From Phragmitibacter flavus (lineage in GTDB: Bacteria > Verrucomicrobiota > Verrucomicrobiia > Verrucomicrobiales > Verrucomicrobiaceae), in contig NZ_VAUV01000020.1 of NCBI RefSeq assembly GCF_005780165.1, positions 22,170-86,169 of the forward strand: a stretch of 64,000 nucleotides of DNA, read 5' to 3'. The notes beneath the pieces are model-generated. The model worked only from the letters and a program-made list of their open reading frames with translations. It was not told the DNA's origin and did not search any database. How positions within the stretch are numbered: position 1 is the stretch's first letter; each line of letters begins with the position of its first letter. A program made the position numbers and the translations under genes. Shown here in pieces: positions 1 to 7,083 of the stretch.

Positions 1-242
1 CGCCGGTTGATGGAAATGATGATGGTCGTGTGGCACTTTCTGGTGGGGTGGTTTCCGGGCTTGGTTGGGACAGTGGAGAGGAACTATGGCTGCGTTGGAC
101 GGATACGACAACGGGAAGCGGTGGTTCGCTCGCCATGATGACGGTTGACGATGTGGCATTCGCGGTGCCTGAGCCGCAGCGCGCGGTGCTGTTGTTGCTT
201 GGGGTGGCGTTCGCGGGACTCCATCGCCGAAGGGTTGGGTGA
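1..242 (+). CDS. C-terminal part of a PEP-CTERM-anchored exported protein
   Basis: The frame is open to the left edge of the window, so only the last ~80 residues are present. The visible part has a lectin-like or beta-sandwich ending (LWLRWTD followed by a Gly/Ser stretch and VDDVAF). It finishes with a classic PEP-CTERM tail: VPEPQ, a hydrophobic helix (AVLLLLGVAFAG) and a basic end (HRRRVG). In this family the tail is recognised by an exosortase/archaeosortase-like processing system and the protein ends up at the cell surface or outside. No exosortase lies in this window. An in-frame GTG at 30 is not a real start, because the frame continues upstream without a stop. The function of the lost N-terminal part cannot be told. 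Confidence 0.8.
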   Translation, partial: PVDGNDDGRVALSGGVVSGLGWDSGEELWLRWTDTTTGSGGSLAMMTVDDVAFAVPEPQRAVLLLLGVAFAGLHRRRVG

Positions 243-299
243 AATGATGGGTGATGGGTTGGGGTTTTGGGCGTGGAAGGGATAGTGTCGAGGACAGTT

Positions 300-316
300 G
301 CGGACAGGATGTCCGC
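300..316. repeat. Short palindromic hairpin (REP-like)
   Basis: A perfect 7-bp stem (GCGGACA / TGTCCGC) surrounds a GGA loop. It lies between the convergent PEP-CTERM gene and the lyase gene. It has the same design as the hairpins near 5.9, 17.4, 34.1, 46.1, 54.0 and 56.3 kb. It may also end transcription from either side, but no U-run follows it. Confidence 0.5.
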
Positions 317-342
317 TAGACGGCACCGGCTGGAAGCCCGTG

Positions 343-1503
343 TTACTTGCGGGCGGCGAGGGCGTTTTTCATTCGGTTGAGGGCTTCTTCGAGGGTGGAG
401 CGGGGGCAGCCGAAGTTGAGACGGAGGAAGCCGGGGGCACCGAAGTCGGCACCTTCACTTAGTCCGACACCGGCGGCTTCGAAGAAGGGTTGGGGGCGTT
501 CGATGGCCAACTCTCTCGGATCGAGCCAGGCGAGATAAGTCGCCTCAAGGGGGAGGGCCATTTTGATTTGGGGAATATGTTCGGCGAGATAGCTTTGTAA
601 GTAGTCGCGGTTGGCGCGGAGGTAACTTAGTAAGTCTTGACGCCAGGGTTCGGCGTGATCGAATGCGGCCTGGGTGGCGTGATAACTGAGGGGGTTGAGT
701 TCGGGGATGAGCTTGCCTCCGGCGGCTTTGAACTTGATGCGGAGTGAGGCGTCGGGGATGAGGGCGAAGGCAAGGGAGAGTCCGGGAAGGTTGTAGGTTT
801 TGCTGGCGGCCATGAGCACAATGAGGTTTTTGCGGATCGGGCCTTCGAGTCGGGCGGCGGAGAAGTGGCGGATGGTGGGATCAAGGATCAGGTCGCAATG
901 GATTTCATCGGACACGAGAAGGAGATGGTGACGCAGGCAGAAGTCGGCGATGCGGCGCACGTCTTGTTCGCTCCAGGCGCGGCCGACGGGGTTGTGCGGA
1001 TTGCAGAAGAGGAAGACGCGGGTGTCGGGGGTGACGGAGGCTTCGAGGGCGTCGAAGTCGATGGCCCAGGAGCCGTTGGTGGCGTCGTTGCGTCCGAGGG
1101 GAACGCGGATCAGGCGCATTTCGGCGTCTTTGTGGACTTGGAAGAAAGGTGGATAGACGGGGGTTTGGATGATGACGCCTTCGCCGGGTTGACCAACGGC
1201 GCGGCAGGCCATGGATTTGGCGGGGACGAGTCCGGGAAGCCAGTGGATGGATTCAGATTCGGCGTCGATTTGGTGGTCGCGTTTGAGGTAGGCGAGAATC
1301 GATTCGTTGATTCCGGGATGGGGGGCGGAGTAGCCGAGGACGCCGTGATCGAGTCGGGCGCGGATGGCGTCGAGCACGACATCCGGGGCGGCGAAGTCCA
1401 TGTCGGCGACCCAGAGGGGGAGGATGTCGCGATTTTCATAACGACCCCATTTGAGGGTGCCGGTGTTGCGGCGGTCGATGACGGTGTCGAAGTTGGTGGG
1501 CAT
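343..1503 (-). CDS. patB: MalY/PatB-family PLP-dependent C-S lyase (cystathionine beta-lyase type)
   Basis: This 386-residue fold-type I aminotransferase-like enzyme has the usual length for the MalY/PatB family. Members cleave the C-S bond of cystathionine or related cysteine conjugates, giving homocysteine or a thiol plus pyruvate and ammonia, in the cytoplasm. The N-terminal signature LPLWVADMDF (about residues 28-37) separates MalY/PatB from plain aminotransferases. The PLP-binding Lys is K235 in AASKTYNLPGL, with D199 in VSDEIHCD contacting the pyridine nitrogen and NPHNPVGR around 168-175. The ATG start at 1503 gives a full-length protein. The adjacent sulfatase gene on the same strand lies 76 bases upstream. 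Substrate choice between cystathionine and other thioethers cannot be read from sequence. Confidence 0.88.
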   Translation of the reverse strand: MPTNFDTVIDRRNTGTLKWGRYENRDILPLWVADMDFAAPDVVLDAIRARLDHGVLGYSAPHPGINESILAYLKRDHQIDAESESIHWLPGLVPAKSMACRAVGQPGEGVIIQTPVYPPFFQVHKDAEMRLIRVPLGRNDATNGSWAIDFDALEASVTPDTRVFLFCNPHNPVGRAWSEQDVRRIADFCLRHHLLLVSDEIHCDLILDPTIRHFSAARLEGPIRKNLIVLMAASKTYNLPGLSLAFALIPDASLRIKFKAAGGKLIPELNPLSYHATQAAFDHAEPWRQDLLSYLRANRDYLQSYLAEHIPQIKMALPLEATYLAWLDPRELAIERPQPFFEAAGVGLSEGADFGAPGFLRLNFGCPRSTLEEALNRMKNALAARK

Positions 1504-1579
1504 GAGATTGGTTCGGAAACGCTGGCGGGAGAGGCGATGTGGTTGAGGGTTTGATTACGCCGGGTTGGGGAGGTTTGGT

Positions 1580-3061
1580 TTACTCGGGGAGTGAGGCGGG
1601 ACCAAATTGTTTTTCGTAGAGGAGTTTGAAGGGGTTGGCGGGGGCGAGGGGGACGTTTTCGTTGACCATGAGGGGGAGGGTTTGTTGCCACCAGGTTTCG
1701 TATTGGGCGGCGAGGGCTTTGACGATGTCGGGATGTTGCGCGGCGACATCGATGGTTTGTGAAGGGTCGGATTTGACCTGGTAAAGCTGCCAGTTGGGTT
1801 GATTGATCTTGGTGGGTTGGATGAGCTGCCATTCGGGGGTGCGGATGGAGACGTTGGTGTATTTGCCGGTGTCGGGATTGGTGCCTTGTTCCCAGCGTCC
1901 GACGTGGGTGATGAGGGTTCGGTCGGGCCACTCAGACTGGGAATTTTTGAGGAGGGGGAGCAGGCTGCGGCCTTCGATCTGGGCGAGGGTTTTGGAGTCG
2001 GGTTTGGCGTGGGTGATGTCGATGAGGGTGGGGAGGAAATCGATGTGGGCGGTGAGGGCGGGGACATCGGCGGGGGTGAGGGTGCCGGGCCAGCGCCAGA
2101 AGGAGGCGGCGCGGGTGCCGCCGAGCCAGGGCGTGCCTTTTTGGCCGCGCATGTTGGCGTTGTGGATGCGGACGCCACCAGTGCCTCCGTTGTCGTTCAT
2201 GAAGATGACAAGGGTGTCGCGTTCGAGGTCCCATTCGGCGAGTTTTTGCAGGAGGATGCCGATGTTGTCGTCAATGTTGGCGACCATGCCGAAGAATTTT
2301 TCGGTGGCTCCGGGTTGGGCGAAGGGGCCTTTGCCTTTTCCTTTACCCTCGGCGGGGTTGGGAGGGAGTTTGCCGGTGTAGCGGGCTTCGTCCTCGGGTC
2401 TGGCGTCGAGCGGGGTGTGCGGGGTGTTGGTGGCGATGTGGCAGTAGAAGGGGGTCTCGGTTTCACTGGCTTGTTTGATCCAAGTGAGGGCCTGGGTGAA
2501 GAAGACGTCGGTGCAGTAGCCGCTGGTTTTGACGAAGGTGTTGTTGTGGAGGATCAGCGGATCGAAGTAGGTGTTGCCGGGGGCGTCGCCGCAGCTGCCG
2601 GGATAGGATTGACCGATGCCGCCAGCGCCGTGGATGAAAGTTTCGTCAAAGCCGCGTTGGTCGGGTCGGTAAGGGGCTTCGTCGCCGAGGTGCCATTTGC
2701 CAAAAATGCCGGTGGTGTAGCCGGCGGTTTTAAGAATTTGGGGGAGGGTGGTGGCGTCGAGCGTGAGGCGTTCGCGTTCGTGGATGGTGTGGGTGACGCC
2801 GTTTTTGAATTCGTGGCGACCGGTGAGGAGGGCGGCCCGGGTGGGGGCGCAGGTGGGGGAGACGTGGAAGTCGGTGAAGCGGACGGATTCGCGGTGGAGC
2901 CGGTCGAGGTGGGGCGTTTTTAAGATGGGATTGCCGTGGGCGGAGATGTCGCCGTAACCCTGGTCATCGGTGATGATGAAGATGATGTTGGGGGGCTTGG
3001 GGGTTTGGGCGTGAAGGGAGAGGGAGGTTAAAAGTGTGAGGAGGAGGAACATGCGACGCAT
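1580..3061 (-). CDS. Exported sulfatase (type I, formylglycine-dependent)
   Basis: A 493-residue protein with an N-terminal signal peptide (about residues 1-19, cleaved near LHA-Q). The alkaline-phosphatase/sulfatase domain follows. Metal-binding TDDQG lies at 31-35 and the formylglycine motif CAPTR at 71-75, where Cys71 would be oxidised by a formylglycine-generating enzyme. A second metal-site element, NDNGG, is near residue 288. The family hydrolyses sulfate esters, commonly on algal or host polysaccharides, outside the cytoplasm. Verrucomicrobia and Planctomycetes carry many of these enzymes. The substrate cannot be assigned. No sulfatase-maturating enzyme is visible here, so maturation must depend on a gene elsewhere. 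Confidence 0.92.
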   Translation of the reverse strand: MRRMFLLLTLLTSLSLHAQTPKPPNIIFIITDDQGYGDISAHGNPILKTPHLDRLHRESVRFTDFHVSPTCAPTRAALLTGRHEFKNGVTHTIHERERLTLDATTLPQILKTAGYTTGIFGKWHLGDEAPYRPDQRGFDETFIHGAGGIGQSYPGSCGDAPGNTYFDPLILHNNTFVKTSGYCTDVFFTQALTWIKQASETETPFYCHIATNTPHTPLDARPEDEARYTGKLPPNPAEGKGKGKGPFAQPGATEKFFGMVANIDDNIGILLQKLAEWDLERDTLVIFMNDNGGTGGVRIHNANMRGQKGTPWLGGTRAASFWRWPGTLTPADVPALTAHIDFLPTLIDITHAKPDSKTLAQIEGRSLLPLLKNSQSEWPDRTLITHVGRWEQGTNPDTGKYTNVSIRTPEWQLIQPTKINQPNWQLYQVKSDPSQTIDVAAQHPDIVKALAAQYETWWQQTLPLMVNENVPLAPANPFKLLYEKQFGPASLPE

Positions 3062-3121
3062 GAAGGGGTAACGTCGGGGGGAGACGGGTGTTTCAGGATT
3101 GAGACGTCGGACTTCCAGTTT

Positions 3122-3808
3122 TTACTTTGCGGCGGCGGCGAGTTCCTGCATGGCGGCTTTCATGTCGTGGTTGGTGTTGAGTTTGCCGTAGCTGGAGGTG
3201 CCGCAGACGAGGAGGTTGGCACCGTTGCGACGGGCAATGGGGATGGTGTGGGGGTAGATGCCGCCGTCGACTTGCAGGTGATATTTAAGGTGATGGGCGT
3301 CGCGGTGGTCACGGGCGGCGGCGAGCTTGGGCATGGTTTCGGTTTCCATGAAAGGCTGACCACCGAAGCCGGGGACGACGGTCATGATGAGCAGAAGGTC
3401 GATCTGGTCGAGGTAGGGAAGGGCGGCTTCGAAGGGGGTGGCGGGGTTGAGGACGAGTCCGGCGCTGATGCCGGCGGCTTTGATGCGGGCGAGGGTTTGG
3501 GCGACGCTGGAGACGTAGTCGGCCTCGACATGGATGCTGATGTTGTTGGCTCCGGCGGCGACGAAGCGGTCGAGGTAGTGATCGGGCCGGTGGATCATGA
3601 GGTGGACGTCGAGGAACATGTCGGTGTGGCGGCGCACGGCTTCGATCATGGCGGGGCCGAAGGAGATGTTGTCGACGAAGTTGCCGTCCATGACGTCGAG
3701 GTGCAGCCATTGGGCTCCGGCGTCTGCGGCGCGTTTGACTTCGGATTCCACATTGGCGAAGTCGGCGGCGAGGAGGGAGGGAAGGATGAGGGGCGTGTGG
3801 TGGTCCAT
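3122..3808 (-). CDS. rpe: Ribulose-phosphate 3-epimerase
   Basis: A 228-residue TIM-barrel enzyme of typical length. It interconverts ribulose 5-phosphate and xylulose 5-phosphate in the pentose phosphate pathway. Family motifs are clear: LPSLLAADFANV near the start (residues 9-20), LHLDVMDGNFV at 35-45 with catalytic Asp38 and metal-binding His36, DVHLMI with His69, the VVPGFGGQ phosphate loop, and the second catalytic Asp in QVDGGI. Downstream on the same strand is the sulfatase; the 60-base gap gives no sign of functional coupling. A heptamer repeat array lies in the 5' leader. Confidence 0.95.
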   Translation of the reverse strand: MDHHTPLILPSLLAADFANVESEVKRAADAGAQWLHLDVMDGNFVDNISFGPAMIEAVRRHTDMFLDVHLMIHRPDHYLDRFVAAGANNISIHVEADYVSSVAQTLARIKAAGISAGLVLNPATPFEAALPYLDQIDLLLIMTVVPGFGGQPFMETETMPKLAAARDHRDAHHLKYHLQVDGGIYPHTIPIARRNGANLLVCGTSSYGKLNTNHDMKAAMQELAAAAK

Positions 3809-3854
3809 GGGGGAAAGGTCAGGTGGCTCGGGTTCAGGGTCAAGGGAGAAGGAA

Positions 3855-3889
3855 AGAAAGGCTAAAGGATGAAGGCGAAGGGATAAAGG
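3855..3889. repeat. Intergenic heptamer array (GGNTAAA type)
   Basis: Degenerate tandem copies of a 7-base unit (AAAGGCT, AAAGGAT, GAAGGCG, GGATAAA) lie between the divergent rpe and tadA genes. This is one of at least eight similar arrays in the window, all reading purine-rich on the + strand. Confidence 0.6.
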
Positions 3890-3930
3890 AAATGCGGTGG
3901 CGTTTGGGGAGGGGTTGGGTAGTTTAGGGG

Positions 3931-4464
3931 GTGATTGATGATTCTGAGTTTTTTCAGCCGCTGCTGGGCGATGAGTTTTTTATGCGCGAGGCGTTGAGGC
4001 AGGCTTCGCGTGCTTACAAGGCGGAAGAGGTGCCGATTGGGGCGGTGATTGTGCATGAGGGGTCGGTCATTGCGCGGGCTTGGAATCAGGTGGAGATGCT
4101 GAAGGATGCGACGGCGCATGCGGAGATGCTGGCGTTGACTCAGGCGCAGAGTTTTATGGAAGACTGGCGGCTGACGGAGTGTGATCTTTATGTGACGAAG
4201 GAGCCGTGTCCGATGTGCGCAGGGGCGATCATGCATTGCCGGGTGAGACGGGTGATTTTTGGGTGTCCGGATGTGAAGGGCGGCGCGGCGGGCGGGTTTT
4301 GGAATCTGTTGCAGGCAGCGAATTTGAATCATCGGAGTGAGGTAACGTCGGGAGTGTTGGAGGAGGAGTGTGTGGGGATGTTGAAGTCGTTTTTTAAAGA
4401 GGCGAGGGCGAAGAAGTCGAACGGAGTGATCCGGTTTGAAGGCGATGGGCTACCGGCGGGGTAG
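3931..4464 (+). CDS. tadA: tRNA-specific adenosine deaminase (A34 to inosine)
   Basis: A cytidine-deaminase-fold protein of 177 residues from the GTG start. The zinc ligands and catalytic Glu are His63-Ala-Glu65 (TAHAEML) and Cys93/Cys96 in EPCPMCAGAI. TadA converts A34 of tRNA-Arg(ACG) to inosine. The order of motifs and PIGAVIV near residue 35 fit TadA rather than guanine or riboflavin deaminases. An ATG at 3982 (MREALRQA) would also give a complete domain of about 160 residues; the GTG at 3931 adds a short N-terminal extension and is less certain. It is divergent from rpe. Confidence 0.9.
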   Translation: MIDDSEFFQPLLGDEFFMREALRQASRAYKAEEVPIGAVIVHEGSVIARAWNQVEMLKDATAHAEMLALTQAQSFMEDWRLTECDLYVTKEPCPMCAGAIMHCRVRRVIFGCPDVKGGAAGGFWNLLQAANLNHRSEVTSGVLEEECVGMLKSFFKEARAKKSNGVIRFEGDGLPAG

Positions 4465-4468
4465 GATT

Positions 4469-4500
4469 GAAAGGCTAAGGGATAAAGGATAAGGGCTAAA
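4469..4500. repeat. Intergenic heptamer array
   Basis: Tandem units such as AAAGGCT, AAGGGAT, AAAGGAT and AAGGGCT immediately follow the tadA stop codon. They are in the same strand orientation as the other arrays. Confidence 0.6.
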
Positions 4501-4589
4501 AGCTGAGGTTTGTGAAGGGAGGGTGAATTCGTGGTGAAGAGATGAGTTGATCGTTGCCAAGGGGGAGTGATCCCGGTTAGATAGGGGGC

Positions 4590-5906
4590 ATGTCGGCGGA
4601 AAAAAGATCCGAGCACTTCTGGCAGATGGCTTCAAGGCGTCTGGCTCGGCGCATCAATTTCGGCTGGTGGCTGGACCGCTGGACGGGATGGGTGTTGGGA
4701 TCGGCGTTGGTGGGGGTGGTGGCGTTGTTGCTGGCACGGTGGTTGATGCTGGTGGAGGTGCGTTGGGTTTGGATGGGGATTGGGGCGCTGATGTTCGCAG
4801 GGGTGATGGTGGCGTGGGGGATGGAGAGGCGTCGTTTTGAGAGTGCGGTGATGGCGCGGGTGAGGCTGGAGGATGCGTTGGGGATGAGGTCGAGGTTGAG
4901 TGCGGCGGCGGCGGGGGTGGGGGAATGGCCGGAACCGAGGGAGGGGTTGGAGTTTCCGGTGAGGTGGCGCTGGCATCGGCCAGTGGGAGTGATTTTGTTC
5001 AGTGGATTGATGTTGTGGGTGGCGGTGCTGGTGCCGATTTCAGCGCGGGAGGTGGTCGAGAAGCGGGTGATCGAAAAGCCGACGGCGGTGAAGGAGGTGG
5101 AGCAGTGGATGGCGGAGATTCGCAAGGAGGAGGCGGTGCAGGAGGAGTCGGTGGAAGAGGTGGAGAAGAAGGTGGCGGATTTGTTGAAGCGTCCGGCGGA
5201 GAACTGGTATGAGCATGGGAGCCTTGAGGCGGCGGGGAATTTGAAGGAGCAAACGGGCGAGATGTTGCGCGAGTTGGCGCAGAATCTGGCAGATGCGGAG
5301 CAGGCGGCGAGTGCGTTGCAGTCGGCAGGGGCGGGATTGCCGCAGGCGGCGAAGGATGCTTTGGCGGAGAAGATGAAGGAGGCGGCGCAGGGGATGATGG
5401 CGGGCGGGATGAAGCCGAATGAGCAGTTACTTAAGCAGTTGCAGCAGATGGGGGCGGAGGGGTTGCAAAATTTGAGCGATCAGCAGTTGAAGGATTTGGC
5501 ACAGCAGTTGCAGAAAAATTCGGAGGCCTTGCAGGAGGCATTAAAAAATGCGCCGCAGTTGGAGCTGGCGATGTGTCAGGGAAAAGGGCCCGGAGAGGGT
5601 GAAGAGGAAGGGCCGGGTCGGGGTGGAATTGATCGGGGGCCGGGTGAAGCGCCGCTGTCACTGGAGAGCGAGGAGACGAATTTGAATACGAAGGCGATGG
5701 AACGTTTGCAGGCCGAGCTGGATGTGAGCCGATTGGCTCCGGGAGATATGATGGGGACGACGGATGGGAAACATCACGTGGATGAGACGAAAACGGGAAC
5801 GCAACAGGGTGGGGTGATCGAGAGTGCAGGGGACGGCGGGGCGGCGGTATGGCAGAACTCGTTGCTCCCGGATGAACGCGAAACTTTACGGAGGTATTTT
5901 AAGTGA
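4590..5906 (+). CDS. Coiled-coil inner-membrane protein, first gene of the MoxR/ABC/VWA cluster
   Basis: I do not recognise a named family with confidence. The 438-residue protein has two N-terminal membrane segments (about 32-52 and 58-77) and a third at 131-150. A long Glu/Gln/Ala-rich helical region (about 165-335) with the look of a coiled coil follows, then a Gly/Pro-rich linker (GEGEEEGPGRGG) and a charged tail. The layout resembles proteins with DUF4175-like coiled regions found beside VWA/MoxR genes. It is the first gene of a nine-gene + strand cluster; moxR follows after 82 bases that contain a compound hairpin. A structural or scaffold role in the membrane is inferred from context only. 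Confidence 0.8.
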   Translation: MSAEKRSEHFWQMASRRLARRINFGWWLDRWTGWVLGSALVGVVALLLARWLMLVEVRWVWMGIGALMFAGVMVAWGMERRRFESAVMARVRLEDALGMRSRLSAAAAGVGEWPEPREGLEFPVRWRWHRPVGVILFSGLMLWVAVLVPISAREVVEKRVIEKPTAVKEVEQWMAEIRKEEAVQEESVEEVEKKVADLLKRPAENWYEHGSLEAAGNLKEQTGEMLRELAQNLADAEQAASALQSAGAGLPQAAKDALAEKMKEAAQGMMAGGMKPNEQLLKQLQQMGAEGLQNLSDQQLKDLAQQLQKNSEALQEALKNAPQLELAMCQGKGPGEGEEEGPGRGGIDRGPGEAPLSLESEETNLNTKAMERLQAELDVSRLAPGDMMGTTDGKHHVDETKTGTQQGGVIESAGDGGAAVWQNSLLPDERETLRRYFK

Positions 5907-5908
5907 AT

Positions 5909-5978
5909 GTAGAAGGGCCGTCCCGGCCCTTGGTGGATGACTGAATGCAAGGCTCGGGACGAGCCTTCTACTTTTTTT
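5909..5978 (+). repeat. Compound palindrome (two hairpins) followed by a T-run
   Basis: Two hairpins sit between the first cluster gene and moxR: AGGGCCG-TCC-CGGCCCT (5914-5930) and AAGGCTCG-GGA-CGAGCCTT (5949-5967). They are bracketed by an 8-base inverted repeat (GTAGAAGG / CCTTCTAC), and the second is followed by a run of Ts at 5972-5978. This has the form of a pair of oppositely oriented REP units. The second hairpin plus T-run could act as a Rho-independent terminator or attenuator for moxR. Confidence 0.65.
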
Positions 5979-5988
5979 AGAAGATGAT

Positions 5989-7014
5989 ATGACGAATAAT
6001 ATGATTTCACTTACAGAGGCAGAACTTACTCATGCGGCAGAAAGTGTGGGCAAGTTGCGGACCGCGTTGCAGTCGGTGTTGTTTGGTCAGGAGGTTTTGA
6101 TTGAGCATGTGCTGATTGGGTTGCTGGCCAAGGGACATATTCTGTTGGAGGGGCTGCCGGGGTTGGGGAAGACGGAGTTGGTGAAGGGGCTTGCGAAAGC
6201 GCTGGGATTGGAGGCGAAGCGCTTGCAGTTTACGCCGGATCTTTTGCCGGGGGATATTACGGGGAATCCGATGCTGCAGGAGACGGCGGAGGGACGGAGG
6301 TTTGTGTTTCAACCGGGGCCGATTTTTGCGAATCTGGTGTTGGCAGATGAGATCAACCGGGCGTCGCCAAAGACGCAGTCGGCGTTGTTGGAGGCGATGC
6401 AGGAGCGGAGGGTGACGGTGATGGGAGAGGGGCATAGGTTGCCAAATCCGTTTTTTGTTTTGGCGACGCAGAATCCGATTGAGTTGGAGGGGACTTATCC
6501 GCTGCCGGAGGCGCAGTTGGACCGGTTTTTGTTTAAGCTGGAGGTGAAGGTGAATGATGCGGCGACGTTGGAGAAGATTGTATTGCATCGCGAGATCGGA
6601 GTGGAGCCGGAGGTGGCGGAGGTGATGGATGCGGGGGCGTTGAATTTGTTGCTGGATCAGGTCAGGCGGATTTTTATGCCGCAACCGGTGGCGAATTTCA
6701 TTGCACGGTTGGTGCAGGCGACTCATCCGGGGGAGCCGCATGCGGCGGGGGTGAAGTATGGGGCGAGTCCGCGGGCGGCGCTGGCGATGGCGGCGGCGGC
6801 GAAGGCGCGCGCTTTGATGGGACAGCGGTTGAATGCGAGTTTTGAGGATGTGCGGGCGGTGGCGCATGCGGTGTTGCGGCACCGCTTGTTATTGGATTAT
6901 GGCGCGAAGCTAGAAGGGTTGACCACGGATCTTTTGGTGACGCGATTGCTGGAGGCGGTGCCGGCGCAGGACAAGCCATTGCCGACGAGTTTGGCGGCGG
7001 CGAAGCTGGGATGA
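5989..7014 (+). CDS. moxR: MoxR-family AAA+ ATPase
   Basis: A 341-residue cytoplasmic AAA+ ATPase of the MoxR group, with typical family length. Walker A is GLPGLGKT (55-62), Walker B is LVLADEINRA, and sensor 1 is ATQNP followed by the family signature EGTYPLPEAQLDRF. MoxR ATPases act as chaperone-like partners of VWA proteins, helping metal insertion or assembly of membrane or periplasmic complexes. Here the gene sits among DUF58 and VWA genes in the normal MoxR neighbourhood, but the block is interrupted by an ABC-2 transporter. ATG codons at 5989 and 6001 are both possible starts. Confidence 0.94.
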   Translation: MTNNMISLTEAELTHAAESVGKLRTALQSVLFGQEVLIEHVLIGLLAKGHILLEGLPGLGKTELVKGLAKALGLEAKRLQFTPDLLPGDITGNPMLQETAEGRRFVFQPGPIFANLVLADEINRASPKTQSALLEAMQERRVTVMGEGHRLPNPFFVLATQNPIELEGTYPLPEAQLDRFLFKLEVKVNDAATLEKIVLHREIGVEPEVAEVMDAGALNLLLDQVRRIFMPQPVANFIARLVQATHPGEPHAAGVKYGASPRAALAMAAAAKARALMGQRLNASFEDVRAVAHAVLRHRLLLDYGAKLEGLTTDLLVTRLLEAVPAQDKPLPTSLAAAKLG

Positions 7015-7047
7015 AGAAAGGCTAAAGGATAAGGGATAAAGGATAAA
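7015..7047. repeat. Intergenic heptamer array
   Basis: Units AAAGGCT, AAAGGAT, AAGGGAT and AAAGGAT directly follow the moxR stop. They run into a different dispersed repeat around 7051-7083. Confidence 0.65.
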
Positions 7048-7050
7048 TTT

Positions 7051-7083
7051 TTGACCACCGATGAACACAGATAGACACAGATG
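7051..7083. repeat. GATNNACACAGAT-type repeat overlapping a start codon
   Basis: A short quasi-tandem sequence (GATGAACACAGAT then AGACACAGAT) occupies the boundary between moxR and the next gene. It contains the ATG used as the longest start of that gene. It looks like repeat rather than coding sequence, which throws doubt on that start. Confidence 0.45.

Noticed and set aside
1799..2923. A 374-codon + strand frame opposite the sulfatase
   Set aside because: Low-complexity shadow of the sulfatase gene; no start signal or family features.
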